A stretch of DNA of 64,000 nucleotides from an uncultured Porphyromonas sp. (GTDB lineage: Bacteria; Bacteroidota; Bacteroidia; Bacteroidales; Porphyromonadaceae). Position numbers and translations under genes: made by a program. The notes under the pieces are model-generated. The model was given only the letters and a program-made list of their open reading frames with translations, had not been told where the DNA came from and did no database searches. Shown one piece after another: positions 9,562 to 18,307 of the stretch. Position 1 is the stretch's first letter. Each line of letters begins with the position of its first letter. The stretch spans positions 1 to 64,000 of the forward strand of contig CALTVJ010000003.1 in assembly GCA_943912835.1 (NCBI GenBank), written 5' to 3'.

Positions 9562-12500
9562 TTAGTTATGCCTTCCATGACATTGCTTAAACTTACGTCC
9601 ACTACCACAAGGACAAAGATCATTGCGACTAACTTGATAGCCATTACGAGCGGGCTGACGCTTGTATTCTTGCTCCGCACTTTCGCTACGACTCTCGGTG
9701 TACTGAACCCTTGTTTGACGGCGAGCTTCTTCCTCGGCAAGCATTTGCTGGCGATAAGCCTCCTCGGCAGCTTGCGCTTGAGCAATCTCCTCTTCACTTG
9801 GGGCATTCAATTGGATACGCATAAGGACAGAAGTCGTTTTACGATTCATACCCAAGAGCATCTTATGGAATAGCTCAAAGCTCTCTAACTTATAAATAAG
9901 GAGTGGATCTTTGTTTTCATAGCTCGCATTCTGAACAGACTGACGCAACTCATCCATCAGACGCAAGTGCTCTTTCCAAGCTTCATCAATATGATGCAAG
10001 ACAAGCACACGCATAAACTCTCGAATAGCACTCTTCCCATCGGTCTTAACCATTTCACGGATATTAGCTCGCACTTGATAGAGCAAACGAGTATCAGTAA
10101 GTGGTATCATGATAGCGGCCTCCTCTGGTGGATTCTGCTCCATAATTTGCTCCAATACAGGAAGGATTTGACTTGTAATAGCTAGAGTCTTAGACTCGAA
10201 TGCTTGTATCGCCTTAGAATATAGCTCATCTGCCAAATCATCAAGTTTAAGGCGATTGAATGTAGCTTCGTCAATTGGGTCATCAAGATTAAGCGTACGC
10301 TTTACCTCGACACAGAAGCCTTGATAATCATGGCTCTGCAAAAATTCACTCGCAATCGCATAACCAGCATCGTAAATCGTATTCATCACGTCAAGTTCAA
10401 GACGCTCTCCCATCAAAGCATGACGACGACGACCATATATTACCTCACGTTGAGCATTCATCACGTCATCAAACTCCAAAAGACGTTTACGAACACCGAA
10501 GTGATTCTCTTCAACTTTCTTCTGTGCACGTTCGACGGCATTAGTGAGCATCTTGGCTTCGAGCATTTCGCCCTCCTCAATACCCATCTTATCCATCAAG
10601 CTCGCTAAGCGGTCCGAACCAAATAGACGCATCAAGTGGTCTTCAAGGGATACATAGAAGACACTACTTCCTACATCGCCCTGACGACCAGAACGACCTC
10701 TCAACTGACGGTCCACACGACGGCTCTCGTGACGCTCTGTACCGATAATGGCTAGACCACCTGCGGCTTTCACCTCGGGTGTTAGCTTAATATCCGTACC
10801 ACGCCCTGCCATATTTGTAGCAATAGTTACGACACCAGGGCGACCAGCTTGCGCTACAATCTCAGCTTCTTGTTGATGCAGTTTCGCATTCAATACATTG
10901 TGCTGTATCCCTCTCAATTTGAGCATACGACTAAGGAGCTCTGAGATTTCCACTGAGGTTGTCCCCACGAGGACGGGTCTACCTTGCTTAACCAGAGCAC
11001 TTACCTCCTCAATAACGGCATTATACTTCTCTCTTACCGTCTTGTACACTCGGTCATTTAGGTCTTGACGTGCAATAGGACGGTTAGTAGGTATCACAAC
11101 CACATCTAGTTTGTAGATATCCCACAACTCACCAGCTTCGGTCTCGGCAGTACCGGTCATCCCCGAGAGCTTGTGATACATACGGAAGTAGTTTTGCAAT
11201 GTGATGGTTGCAAAAGTTTGTGTTGCATCTTGGATCTCTACACGCTCTTTCGCCTCGATAGCCTGGTGCAAGCCATCTGAGTAACGTCTACCGTCCATAA
11301 TACGCCCGGTCTGTTCATCGACAATCATGACCTTACCATCAATAACGACATACTGGTCATTGATTTCGAATAGCGCATAAGCTTTGAGGAGCTGATTAAC
11401 GGTGTGTACACGTTCGCTCTTAATCTCATACTCTTGGCTAAGAGCCTCTTTACGACTAGCCAAATCTTCGGTAGACAAACCTTGGTGCTCCAATTCGGCT
11501 AGCTGTGCACCAATGTCTGGCAAAACGAAAAAGTCGTGGTCACCCGTTTTCTCTGCGAGTAGTGCATGCCCTTTATCGGTGAGCTCTACACTATTCATCT
11601 TCTCGTCAATAACGAAGTAGAGCTCATCTGTAATCTCGGGCATATTACGTTGGTTATCAGCAATGTAATACTCCTCCATACGCAACATACCAGTCTTCAC
11701 TCCTGGCTCACTTAGATACTTAATCAGTGGTTTGCTCTTAGGCATACCCTTGTAAGTACGGAAGAGGAGACGGAAGCCTTCTTCTTGCTCTTTCTTATCC
11801 TCGCTAGCAATGAGCTTTTTCGCCTCTATAAGGATTTGCTGGGTAAGCTTTTTCTGAGCATCAACTACAATCTCGACTTGTGGCTTAAACTCCTCAAAAA
11901 GCTGTTCCGAACCATTTGGCACTGGTCCTGAAATAATCAAAGGTGTACGCGCATCATCAATCAAAACGCTGTCTACCTCATCGACGATGGCGTAGTTATG
12001 CTTACGCTGCACCAACTCCTCTGGCGTGCTTGCCATATTATCACGAAGGTAGTCAAAGCCAAATTCGTTGTTCGTACCAAATGTAATATCAGCATTGTAA
12101 GCTGCTCGGCGTGCAGCGGTATTAGGTTGGTGTCTATCTATACAATCCACTGTAAGACCATGGAACATATAGAGAGGTCCCATCCACTCGCTATCACGTT
12201 TTGCCAAATAATCATTGACTGTTACGACGTGTACGCCATTACCAGTCAAAGCATTTAGGAATACAGGTAGTGTCGCTACAAGGGTCTTACCTTCCCCTGT
12301 TGCCATCTCGGCAATTTTCCCTTTGTGCAAGACCGTACCTCCAATAAGCTGTACGTCATAGTGTACCATATCCCAACGGATATCGTTACCCCCTGCATTC
12401 CAGAGCATACGATATACTGCGGTATCGCCATCGATTGTGACGAAGTCGTGCTTAGTAGCTAATTCACGGTCAAGCTCTGTTGCCTTAACACGAATCTCTG

Positions 12501-12873
12501 TATTCTGAGAGAAACGATACGCCGTATTCTTAACAATCGAAAAAGCTTCTGGCAAAATCTCATCCAGCACTTCCTCCATCTTATCAAGAATGGCTTTTTC
12601 TTTTTTGTCTACTTCGCGCCAAACAGTTTCGCGTTCTTCTAAGCCTTTGCCCTCAACAGAAGTTCTTAATTCTTCTATTTCGGCACGATCTGTTGCTACA
12701 TAATCTTGTATCTTTTGACGCAATGACGCGGTACGTTCGCGAATCTCATCATCACTAAGTGCAGCTATCTCATCATACACAGCCTTGACCTTATCAACCC
12801 AAGGTTGTATCTCTTTAAGGTCTCTTTGTGACTTGTTACCAAATATCTTTGAGAGGAAATCTAAAAATCCCAT
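9562..12873 (-). CDS. secA: preprotein translocase ATPase SecA
   Basis: Motor that pushes unfolded preproteins through SecYEG. 1103 residues, longer than the roughly 900 of E. coli, as usual in Bacteroidota; some of the extra length is an insert at about 330-440. Walker A is [13 protein letters not shown], the DEAD-type motif is [10 protein letters not shown], the helicase motif [16 protein letters not shown] is present, and the C-terminal zinc and SecB-binding motif [16 protein letters not shown] closes the protein. It is followed by its own terminator. No TAnnTTTG core was found in the 86 bases upstream. Confidence 0.97.
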   Translation of the reverse strand: MGFLDFLSKIFGNKSQRDLKEIQPWVDKVKAVYDEIAALSDDEIRERTASLRQKIQDYVATDRAEIEELRTSVEGKGLEERETVWREVDKKEKAILDKMEEVLDEILPEAFSIVKNTAYRFSQNTEIRVKATELDRELATKHDFVTIDGDTAVYRMLWNAGGNDIRWDMVHYDVQLIGGTVLHKGKIAEMATGEGKTLVATLPVFLNALTGNGVHVVTVNDYLAKRDSEWMGPLYMFHGLTVDCIDRHQPNTAARRAAYNADITFGTNNEFGFDYLRDNMASTPEELVQRKHNYAIVDEVDSVLIDDARTPLIISGPVPNGSEQLFEEFKPQVEIVVDAQKKLTQQILIEAKKLIASEDKKEQEEGFRLLFRTYKGMPKSKPLIKYLSEPGVKTGMLRMEEYYIADNQRNMPEITDELYFVIDEKMNSVELTDKGHALLAEKTGDHDFFVLPDIGAQLAELEHQGLSTEDLASRKEALSQEYEIKSERVHTVNQLLKAYALFEINDQYVVIDGKVMIVDEQTGRIMDGRRYSDGLHQAIEAKERVEIQDATQTFATITLQNYFRMYHKLSGMTGTAETEAGELWDIYKLDVVVIPTNRPIARQDLNDRVYKTVREKYNAVIEEVSALVKQGRPVLVGTTSVEISELLSRMLKLRGIQHNVLNAKLHQQEAEIVAQAGRPGVVTIATNMAGRGTDIKLTPEVKAAGGLAIIGTERHESRRVDRQLRGRSGRQGDVGSSVFYVSLEDHLMRLFGSDRLASLMDKMGIEEGEMLEAKMLTNAVERAQKKVEENHFGVRKRLLEFDDVMNAQREVIYGRRRHALMGERLELDVMNTIYDAGYAIASEFLQSHDYQGFCVEVKRTLNLDDPIDEATFNRLKLDDLADELYSKAIQAFESKTLAITSQILPVLEQIMEQNPPEEAAIMIPLTDTRLLYQVRANIREMVKTDGKSAIREFMRVLVLHHIDEAWKEHLRLMDELRQSVQNASYENKDPLLIYKLESFELFHKMLLGMNRKTTSVLMRIQLNAPSEEEIAQAQAAEEAYRQQMLAEEEARRQTRVQYTESRSESAEQEYKRQPARNGYQVSRNDLCPCGSGRKFKQCHGRHN

Positions 12874-12935
12874 ATTATCTTTTGTAAATGTATAGTTTTA
12901 TAATTGATTACTATCCCTGCATAGGGTGCGAGAAA

Positions 12936-12955
12936 AGCCCCACCGAACGGGGCAA
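12936..12955 (-). terminator. terminator after the phosphatase-like gene
   Basis: On the minus strand GCCCC-GTTCGGT-GGGGC is followed by TTTTCT, starting a few bases after the stop codon at 12959. The complementary arms TAATTGATT (12901-12909) and AATCAATTA (12957-12965) could enclose it in a larger fold that includes the stop codon. Confidence 0.65.
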
Positions 12956-12958
12956 GAA

Positions 12959-14503
12959 TCAATTATTCGGAGGACGAATGCGCAGATGAGAGCATATTAT
13001 ACGCACCACATCACGCACATCGATTTGAGGCAAAGGTTCTCTGGTCGGGCTAATGCCTCTCCCCATCACGATGAAAGGCGAAGGTATAGCTTCGCTACGA
13101 GGACTTAGAAGGACATTATCTTTTATATCCTCAATATCCCAATTAGGCAAAACCTCCCAATAAACATCTGCTTCATAACGTGGGTGGACAGTACGAAGAA
13201 TACGTTGCAATCGCTCATCTGCCGAAGCTCCAAGATCAACCCGAGCTACTGCATGAGCCATACCCTCTGCACTCGTTAGGAAGTCTGCCACCTCTCTCTG
13301 TAATCGTACTACATCTAACTTTTTAGATTCTATGAGTTTACGATTGAGATAAAGACGACCATTACGATTATCACTAATCCAGGCTCCCTGTCCATGCAGA
13401 GCCGTAAGGTACATATTAGCAAGTGCCGTAATGCGCGCTACACTGAAACTACGTTTGAGGCGTGCACTCTTGCTATCTCGATAAATCTGATAATTATTGT
13501 AGCCTGTACCACTTAGAGTAAGCAGACAATTTTGCAGACCTATATGTTTGTCCAGAGCTTTGAGCAATCGGTTTAGCTCGACATCAAGACGTAGATATGT
13601 ATCGACATCTTCGCTCTCCAACTCGCCCCTACCTTGAGGTTGTGCAGTATAAGCAATGGACAATAATCCAGGAGATTTGCGCTCTGCATAACCAGCACCC
13701 TCTAATATTTTGAGAGCTAAATTAGTTACTTCTTCATTAACTAAACCACTCGATACAAAACGTTTAACATCAGAGGCTGTATAACGATGATTGAATCGTT
13801 TAGACCAATCCGAATAACTTATCGACGGACGTGTGTACGAACGCAGGGGTTTCCACTGTATCCCCGAGAGTAGTCGTTTATTGGGGCCTTGCTCCGAGCG
13901 ATTGTAGCTCTCCAAGCTGTGGAGCATTTGTGGATAATAATTGCTCGTAGCCCAAGAGCCAATACGCGCATCCAACCAATATGCCCCATCAGCCAACTCC
14001 CCCGCCCCAGCAATAGCTTGCTCTACTGTGGGAGCTACACTGTAAACAAGAGCCGTACCCTCGCTAGCCTCTTTGAGTCTATCTCCTAGCGTACGAGCCA
14101 AGAGCGCACGAGGCGAAAAGCTATCTCGTGTATAATTCCCTAAATAAGCTTTATCCTCAAAAACTAGTTGTCGTCTAGACTCTTTGGGGAGATACACTTC
14201 GGGAGACTCTACTCCATGTATATTAGGATAAACTCCGGTATGTAAACTCGCCGTTGCAGAGGCAGCATTAAGTTGGTATAGAGGGAATTGCACTTGATCC
14301 CAAACACGACCTTGATGTAGGATATGTTTCAGACCGCCTTCGCCCATCATTGGCTCGAGCTCACGCAGATAGTCGCTACGCAACTGATCGACAGAGATAC
14401 ACACAACAAGCTTAGGCAACTGCTGTGCCTCAGCCTGCATCTGTATCGCCATCAAAGCGACCAAAGAGGAGAGTAATAATCGAAAGCGTTTATTTTCCAT
14501 CAA
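12959..14503 (-). CDS. alkaline-phosphatase-superfamily protein with degenerate metal site
   Basis: 514 residues with a signal peptide (about 1-26). The fold is that of the PafA-type alkaline phosphatase/phosphodiesterase family: ISVDQLRSDYL near residue 36 keeps one metal-binding Asp, and SATASLHTGVYPNIHGV keeps a Ser at the nucleophile position (about 86). However, the segment that normally carries an Asp and a His reads AYTAQPQGRG (about 285-293), the normal DHG segment reads LSGTGYNN (about 330-337), and the C-terminal His is absent from IPSPFIVMG. Most zinc ligands are therefore missing, and the protein may be a binding or structural protein rather than an enzyme. It lies 15 bases after the DUF4105 gene. 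Confidence 0.8.
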   Translation of the reverse strand: MMENKRFRLLLSSLVALMAIQMQAEAQQLPKLVVCISVDQLRSDYLRELEPMMGEGGLKHILHQGRVWDQVQFPLYQLNAASATASLHTGVYPNIHGVESPEVYLPKESRRQLVFEDKAYLGNYTRDSFSPRALLARTLGDRLKEASEGTALVYSVAPTVEQAIAGAGELADGAYWLDARIGSWATSNYYPQMLHSLESYNRSEQGPNKRLLSGIQWKPLRSYTRPSISYSDWSKRFNHRYTASDVKRFVSSGLVNEEVTNLALKILEGAGYAERKSPGLLSIAYTAQPQGRGELESEDVDTYLRLDVELNRLLKALDKHIGLQNCLLTLSGTGYNNYQIYRDSKSARLKRSFSVARITALANMYLTALHGQGAWISDNRNGRLYLNRKLIESKKLDVVRLQREVADFLTSAEGMAHAVARVDLGASADERLQRILRTVHPRYEADVYWEVLPNWDIEDIKDNVLLSPRSEAIPSPFIVMGRGISPTREPLPQIDVRDVVRIICSHLRIRPPNN

Positions 14504-14518
14504 GCAACTATCTCTGCA

Positions 14519-15733
14519 TCATTTAGCCCTACGATATGCCCCTATGCGACTTAGAGAAACCAAGCCCAAAGTCATGGCAACAAGATAGAGAGCCATATTG
14601 AAGTGCTGTGGCAAAAAGTAAGCCACGAGCAGAAATACAGTAAGTCCTACAAAGTTAGCAAAATGATAGCATACTAAGGGCTTATCCGTCCAACGAGACA
14701 GCAAGCCAAGAGGCAAAAGGAGGAAATGAAGAGGGTGGATAACCCACAAATTGTAATTCGGCGACACAAATTGATGCTCTGAGAGACACGAAATATAAAA
14801 CAAAACCAATCCTCCCAAGCCCATAGGAACGAACAAGAGCAAATCCCAAGCCCAGGCAATCTTTTTGCTCTTATACAGCCCTTGATAGACATACACATAC
14901 AATACACAAATAAGCAATAAGGTAAAACACCAAACGGGACTAAGTAGAGCGAACGAAGTCGTCTTACCGAGAGGAGGTTGGTCGTCTGCCTTAAACGAAT
15001 TTACACCATTAAGAATAGGACGCCCATCAGGGCGTTTGGCTTCTCTAAGAACCTCTACCAAGAGGCGAGGGGAAAAAGCCCGTTCTTGCTCACGCATAGG
15101 CTTATCTGTCGGCACTCCCAGAGCCAAGTCTGTCGCCAAGACCAGCCAAGGAGCCGATTGCTCTAAATCGTTGATTTCATCCCGCCAGCTTCGATTATTT
15201 TTTCGTTCGTTGCTATACCTCAATCCAGAAACGACCTCATCAACAATACGCAAAGGACGTGTAGCGCAGTTGTCAGTAAAGAATTGATAGCGATAAACGC
15301 GCTTATCCTCACGGATATTTTCTCTCAAATAATGCCACGCATGAGCTCGCTCTAAACTATCCAGATTTAAGTCCAACTCCACGACCTCACTACCACGACC
15401 TAGATAATCACTCATATAGTCTTGTGTTGCCTGAGGCACGACCATATAGTCGGTACGACCACGGACAAAGCGAAATAAAAAATCGTCCGTAAAATTAAAT
15501 ATCCCATAGTTAAACGTTACGTCCAGCCCTTGCACTGGGTCATAAACACGATAACCTGCGTGTCCGTAATAGGTGTATACGGCTTCATCGCTCGGCGAAG
15601 CAACAAGAATGCTCATTTTCGCCTTTGGGCTAAGTATCAATTCGTCCCAATAATCATATTGAGCATGCAAATGACCAACAAACAGCAAACAGCTAAGAAT
15701 GGCAGATACGATAGTTTTTAAGTGCTTAATCAT
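14519..15733 (-). CDS. DUF4105 family membrane protein
   Basis: 404 residues. A signal peptide (about 1-24) leads into a DUF4105 domain (about 30-200; note VYTYYGHAGYRVYDP and FNYGIFNF) and then about five membrane segments (approximately 265-400). The function of DUF4105 is not established. The conserved His in YYGHAGYRV and a Cys in TDNCATRPLR, seen in many members, suggest an NlpC/P60-like papain fold, which is inference. It is the first gene of a pair with the phosphatase-like protein. An intrinsic terminator ends about 7 bases before its start codon, leaving no room for a private promoter there. Confidence 0.85.
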   Translation of the reverse strand: MIKHLKTIVSAILSCLLFVGHLHAQYDYWDELILSPKAKMSILVASPSDEAVYTYYGHAGYRVYDPVQGLDVTFNYGIFNFTDDFLFRFVRGRTDYMVVPQATQDYMSDYLGRGSEVVELDLNLDSLERAHAWHYLRENIREDKRVYRYQFFTDNCATRPLRIVDEVVSGLRYSNERKNNRSWRDEINDLEQSAPWLVLATDLALGVPTDKPMREQERAFSPRLLVEVLREAKRPDGRPILNGVNSFKADDQPPLGKTTSFALLSPVWCFTLLLICVLYVYVYQGLYKSKKIAWAWDLLLFVPMGLGGLVLFYISCLSEHQFVSPNYNLWVIHPLHFLLLPLGLLSRWTDKPLVCYHFANFVGLTVFLLVAYFLPQHFNMALYLVAMTLGLVSLSRIGAYRRAK

Positions 15734-15740
15734 AAGTCCG

Positions 15741-15780
15741 AAAAAAACAAAACCTCAGACAACAAACCTATTGCCTGAGG
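15741..15780 (-). terminator. terminator overlapping the glycosyltransferase stop codon
   Basis: On the minus strand CCTCAGGCAA pairs with TTGTCTGAGG (10 bp including one G-U) around the loop TAGGTTTG, followed by TTTTGTTTTTTT. The TAG stop codon of the glycosyltransferase gene (15770-15768) is in the loop, so a ribosome finishing that gene would cover the hairpin. Confidence 0.75.
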
Positions 15781-16493
15781 AGGAATAAAACGTGATGATA
15801 CAATGTAGTGAACAGCCCATAATGCTTCGTCATCACACAGAAACGTTCCCACAAGCTACGATACCAATTAGCCGTTGTAGCCCCCTCGTGAAGATAAAGC
15901 GACAGAGGTGTTTGTATCTGATGATACGTCTTAGCACGCTTCATCACGCGTATACACCAATCGACATCCGATGAGAAACGATAAGACAAATCATAATAGG
16001 GACATAGACTACGTTTAGTAACAAAGCTCTGATGACAGACCAACATACCATGCCGAAAGCTCCGCCACGATAGTTCCTTCGGAGGACGAAGTTTGCGAGG
16101 AGCGATAATGCGGTCGGACTCATCAATCAATAGACAATCGCCATAGATAATATCAGGCTCTGCGTCCGGTACACTGATTTCTTCTACTAAATGACTTATT
16201 GTGTCGGGAGAGGGTAAAGCATCTCCTGCGTTAAGATACCACACATAGTCGCCACTTGCCTTCTCTAAGCCCTTATTCATGGCATCATAAATACCCTTAT
16301 CAGCTTCACTATAAATTTCTGCCTTCGGATTAAGCTCTCGTACCAAAGCTAAGGTATTATCACGGCTTGCCCCATCGATGACAAGGTGCTGTATGTGAGG
16401 GTAGGTTTGCTCAGCAACGCTACGCAAAGTGCGTGCAATCGTTTGCTCGGCATTATAACAAATGGTAATGATGGAAAAAGTTGGCTGTCGCAT
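15768..16493 (-). CDS. family 2 glycosyltransferase
   Basis: 241 residues, one GT-A domain. The N-terminus PTFSIITICYNAEQTIARTLRS and LVIDGASRDNT are the nucleotide-sugar-binding beta-alpha-beta motifs, and YLNAGD near residue 85 stands at the DxD position. Members of this branch often add sugars in exopolysaccharide or lipopolysaccharide synthesis; the acceptor cannot be told. The start overlaps the ClC channel stop by one base (TAATG). The stop codon lies in the loop of a terminator. Confidence 0.9.
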   Translation of the reverse strand: MRQPTFSIITICYNAEQTIARTLRSVAEQTYPHIQHLVIDGASRDNTLALVRELNPKAEIYSEADKGIYDAMNKGLEKASGDYVWYLNAGDALPSPDTISHLVEEISVPDAEPDIIYGDCLLIDESDRIIAPRKLRPPKELSWRSFRHGMLVCHQSFVTKRSLCPYYDLSYRFSSDVDWCIRVMKRAKTYHQIQTPLSLYLHEGATTANWYRSLWERFCVMTKHYGLFTTLYHHVLFLLRQ

Positions 16494-18295
16494 TAGTCGC
16501 CAATGAAAGTTTCGTTCAAGACAGAACGATAATTATTAAAGATTTGACTCTTTGAGATGAATCCAAGATAGATTCCCCCCTCGTCTACAACTGGGAGCTT
16601 CCACTCTTTGCTCTCATCAAAAATCTGCATAATACGTGGCATACTCATAGAGGGACGTACCAAGATACGTGGTGCAAGCATAATCTCTCGCACAATGTGT
16701 GTTGGACGATCATACAGCTCAGGGCGAAACATAATGTTGCGAATATTGTCAAGCTCCACAATACCAAGCAAACAACCCGTTTCGTCTACAACTGGGAACG
16801 AATTACGATGGCTAATAGATACCACACGAACGAGCTCACCCAAAGTCATCTCGGGCTTAACGCATTCAAAATCCTTCTCCAAGACATGCTCCACATTCAT
16901 AAGGGTCAAGACTGCGGTATCCTTTTGGTGCGTCAGAAGTTTGCCTTGCTCTGCCAAACGAAGCGAATAGATACTATGAGGCATGAAAATACGAATCACC
17001 CCAAAAGCTGTTATCGACACGAGCATCAAAGGTAAAAAGAGGTCATATCCACCACTCAGCTCTGCAATCAAGAAAACCCCAGTCAGAGGGGCGTGCATCA
17101 CCGCAGCCATCAGTCCAGCCATACCAAGGAGTGTATAGTTTTTGCTAGGCAAATACATCTTGATATAAGGGACATAGTTCACAACAAAAGAGAAAAGGAA
17201 ACCCGTAATAGCACCTACAAAGATAGTAGGAGCAAAGAGACCACCACACCCCCCACCAGAGTTGGTAGCAACCGAAGCAAATACCTTCAAGAGGAGCACC
17301 AACAGCATAAAGCCTGCCACTGCCCAAAAGTGTGTAGACAATAGAGCAAAAGGACTATTATCTAACAACTGACCATACTGACCATTCAAGAGGTCATTAA
17401 CGATATTATAACCCTCGCCGTAGAGTGGAGGGAAAATAAAAATCAATAGACCAAGAATCAGTACGGAGGTGACATAACGATTGATATAAGGCTCAATCTT
17501 TTTGATGCGTTTCTCCAAGAAAAACATCGTCTGAGAGAAGTAAAGCCCAACTAATCCACAAATAACGCCAAGAAGCACCATCATGGGGACTCGTTCCACA
17601 TAGTATGGTTCAGTAAAACTGAAACTAAAATGATTGGCTCCCCCAGAAATCATATAGCTCATAGCAGCTGCCGAAACGCTTGATATCAGCAAAGGCAAGA
17701 CACTCGCCATCGTGAGGTCTAAAAGCAATACCTCGATAACAAAGACCAATCCTGTAATCGGGGCCTTAAAGATACCTCCCAAAGCCCCTGCGACACCACA
17801 GCCAACCAGCAACATCAAGTTGCGTTGCTCCAAGCGAAAGATCCGACCAAAGTTGGAGCCAATAGCTGCCCCCGTCATCACAATCGGAGACTCTGCACCC
17901 ACAGAGCCCCCGAAACTAATTGTGATACCAGAAGCCAAAAGCGAGCTCCAAGTATTGTGCGCTTTAATCCTACTTTTCCCCTGAGAGATAGAGCTTAATA
18001 CCTTTGTTACGCCATGACTGATATCGTCTCGCAAGAGATAACGTACAAAGACACCACTAAGCAAAATCCCGACTGCGGGCAAAACCAAATACAAATAGCT
18101 ACGCTCAGCTATCCCAGACATCAATAGCCCCTCAATCGTATGAATGAAGAACTTCAACGCATTGCCGAGCAAACTCATTGTAATGCCGATAGCAAGAGCT
18201 AAGAGCAGGATGAAATAACGCTCACTAATATGTCGCTCTCGCCATCGTATAATCTCTTCTTTACAAGTATAGATATTCGCTTTAAGACTAGACAT
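16493..18295 (-). CDS. ClC-type chloride channel or transporter with two CBS domains
   Basis: 600 residues. About ten to twelve membrane helices cover residues 25-440 and two CBS domains cover about 465-525 and 530-595. The selectivity-filter segments are recognisable but variant: GSVGAESPIVMTGAAIG keeps the gating Glu, while the usual GSGIP is SHGVT and the GxFxP segment is GGLFAPTIFVG. This variant is common among Bacteroidota ClC proteins. It should move chloride or exchange chloride for protons, with the CBS pair sensing adenine nucleotides or ionic state. It lies 12 bases after the GH92 gene. Confidence 0.92.
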   Translation of the reverse strand: MSSLKANIYTCKEEIIRWRERHISERYFILLLALAIGITMSLLGNALKFFIHTIEGLLMSGIAERSYLYLVLPAVGILLSGVFVRYLLRDDISHGVTKVLSSISQGKSRIKAHNTWSSLLASGITISFGGSVGAESPIVMTGAAIGSNFGRIFRLEQRNLMLLVGCGVAGALGGIFKAPITGLVFVIEVLLLDLTMASVLPLLISSVSAAAMSYMISGGANHFSFSFTEPYYVERVPMMVLLGVICGLVGLYFSQTMFFLEKRIKKIEPYINRYVTSVLILGLLIFIFPPLYGEGYNIVNDLLNGQYGQLLDNSPFALLSTHFWAVAGFMLLVLLLKVFASVATNSGGGCGGLFAPTIFVGAITGFLFSFVVNYVPYIKMYLPSKNYTLLGMAGLMAAVMHAPLTGVFLIAELSGGYDLFLPLMLVSITAFGVIRIFMPHSIYSLRLAEQGKLLTHQKDTAVLTLMNVEHVLEKDFECVKPEMTLGELVRVVSISHRNSFPVVDETGCLLGIVELDNIRNIMFRPELYDRPTHIVREIMLAPRILVRPSMSMPRIMQIFDESKEWKLPVVDEGGIYLGFISKSQIFNNYRSVLNETFIGD

Positions 18296-18307
18296 AAGTC
18301 TATTTAA

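Noticed and set aside
9540..9806. 88-codon minus-strand frame rich in Lys and Arg
   Set aside because: It is an alternative frame of the secA 3' end, where secA has clear conserved motifs.
16493..18295. Altered selectivity filter of the ClC protein
   Set aside because: The SHGVT and GAESP variants are, to my knowledge, ordinary among Bacteroidota ClC-CBS proteins; the gating Glu is kept.
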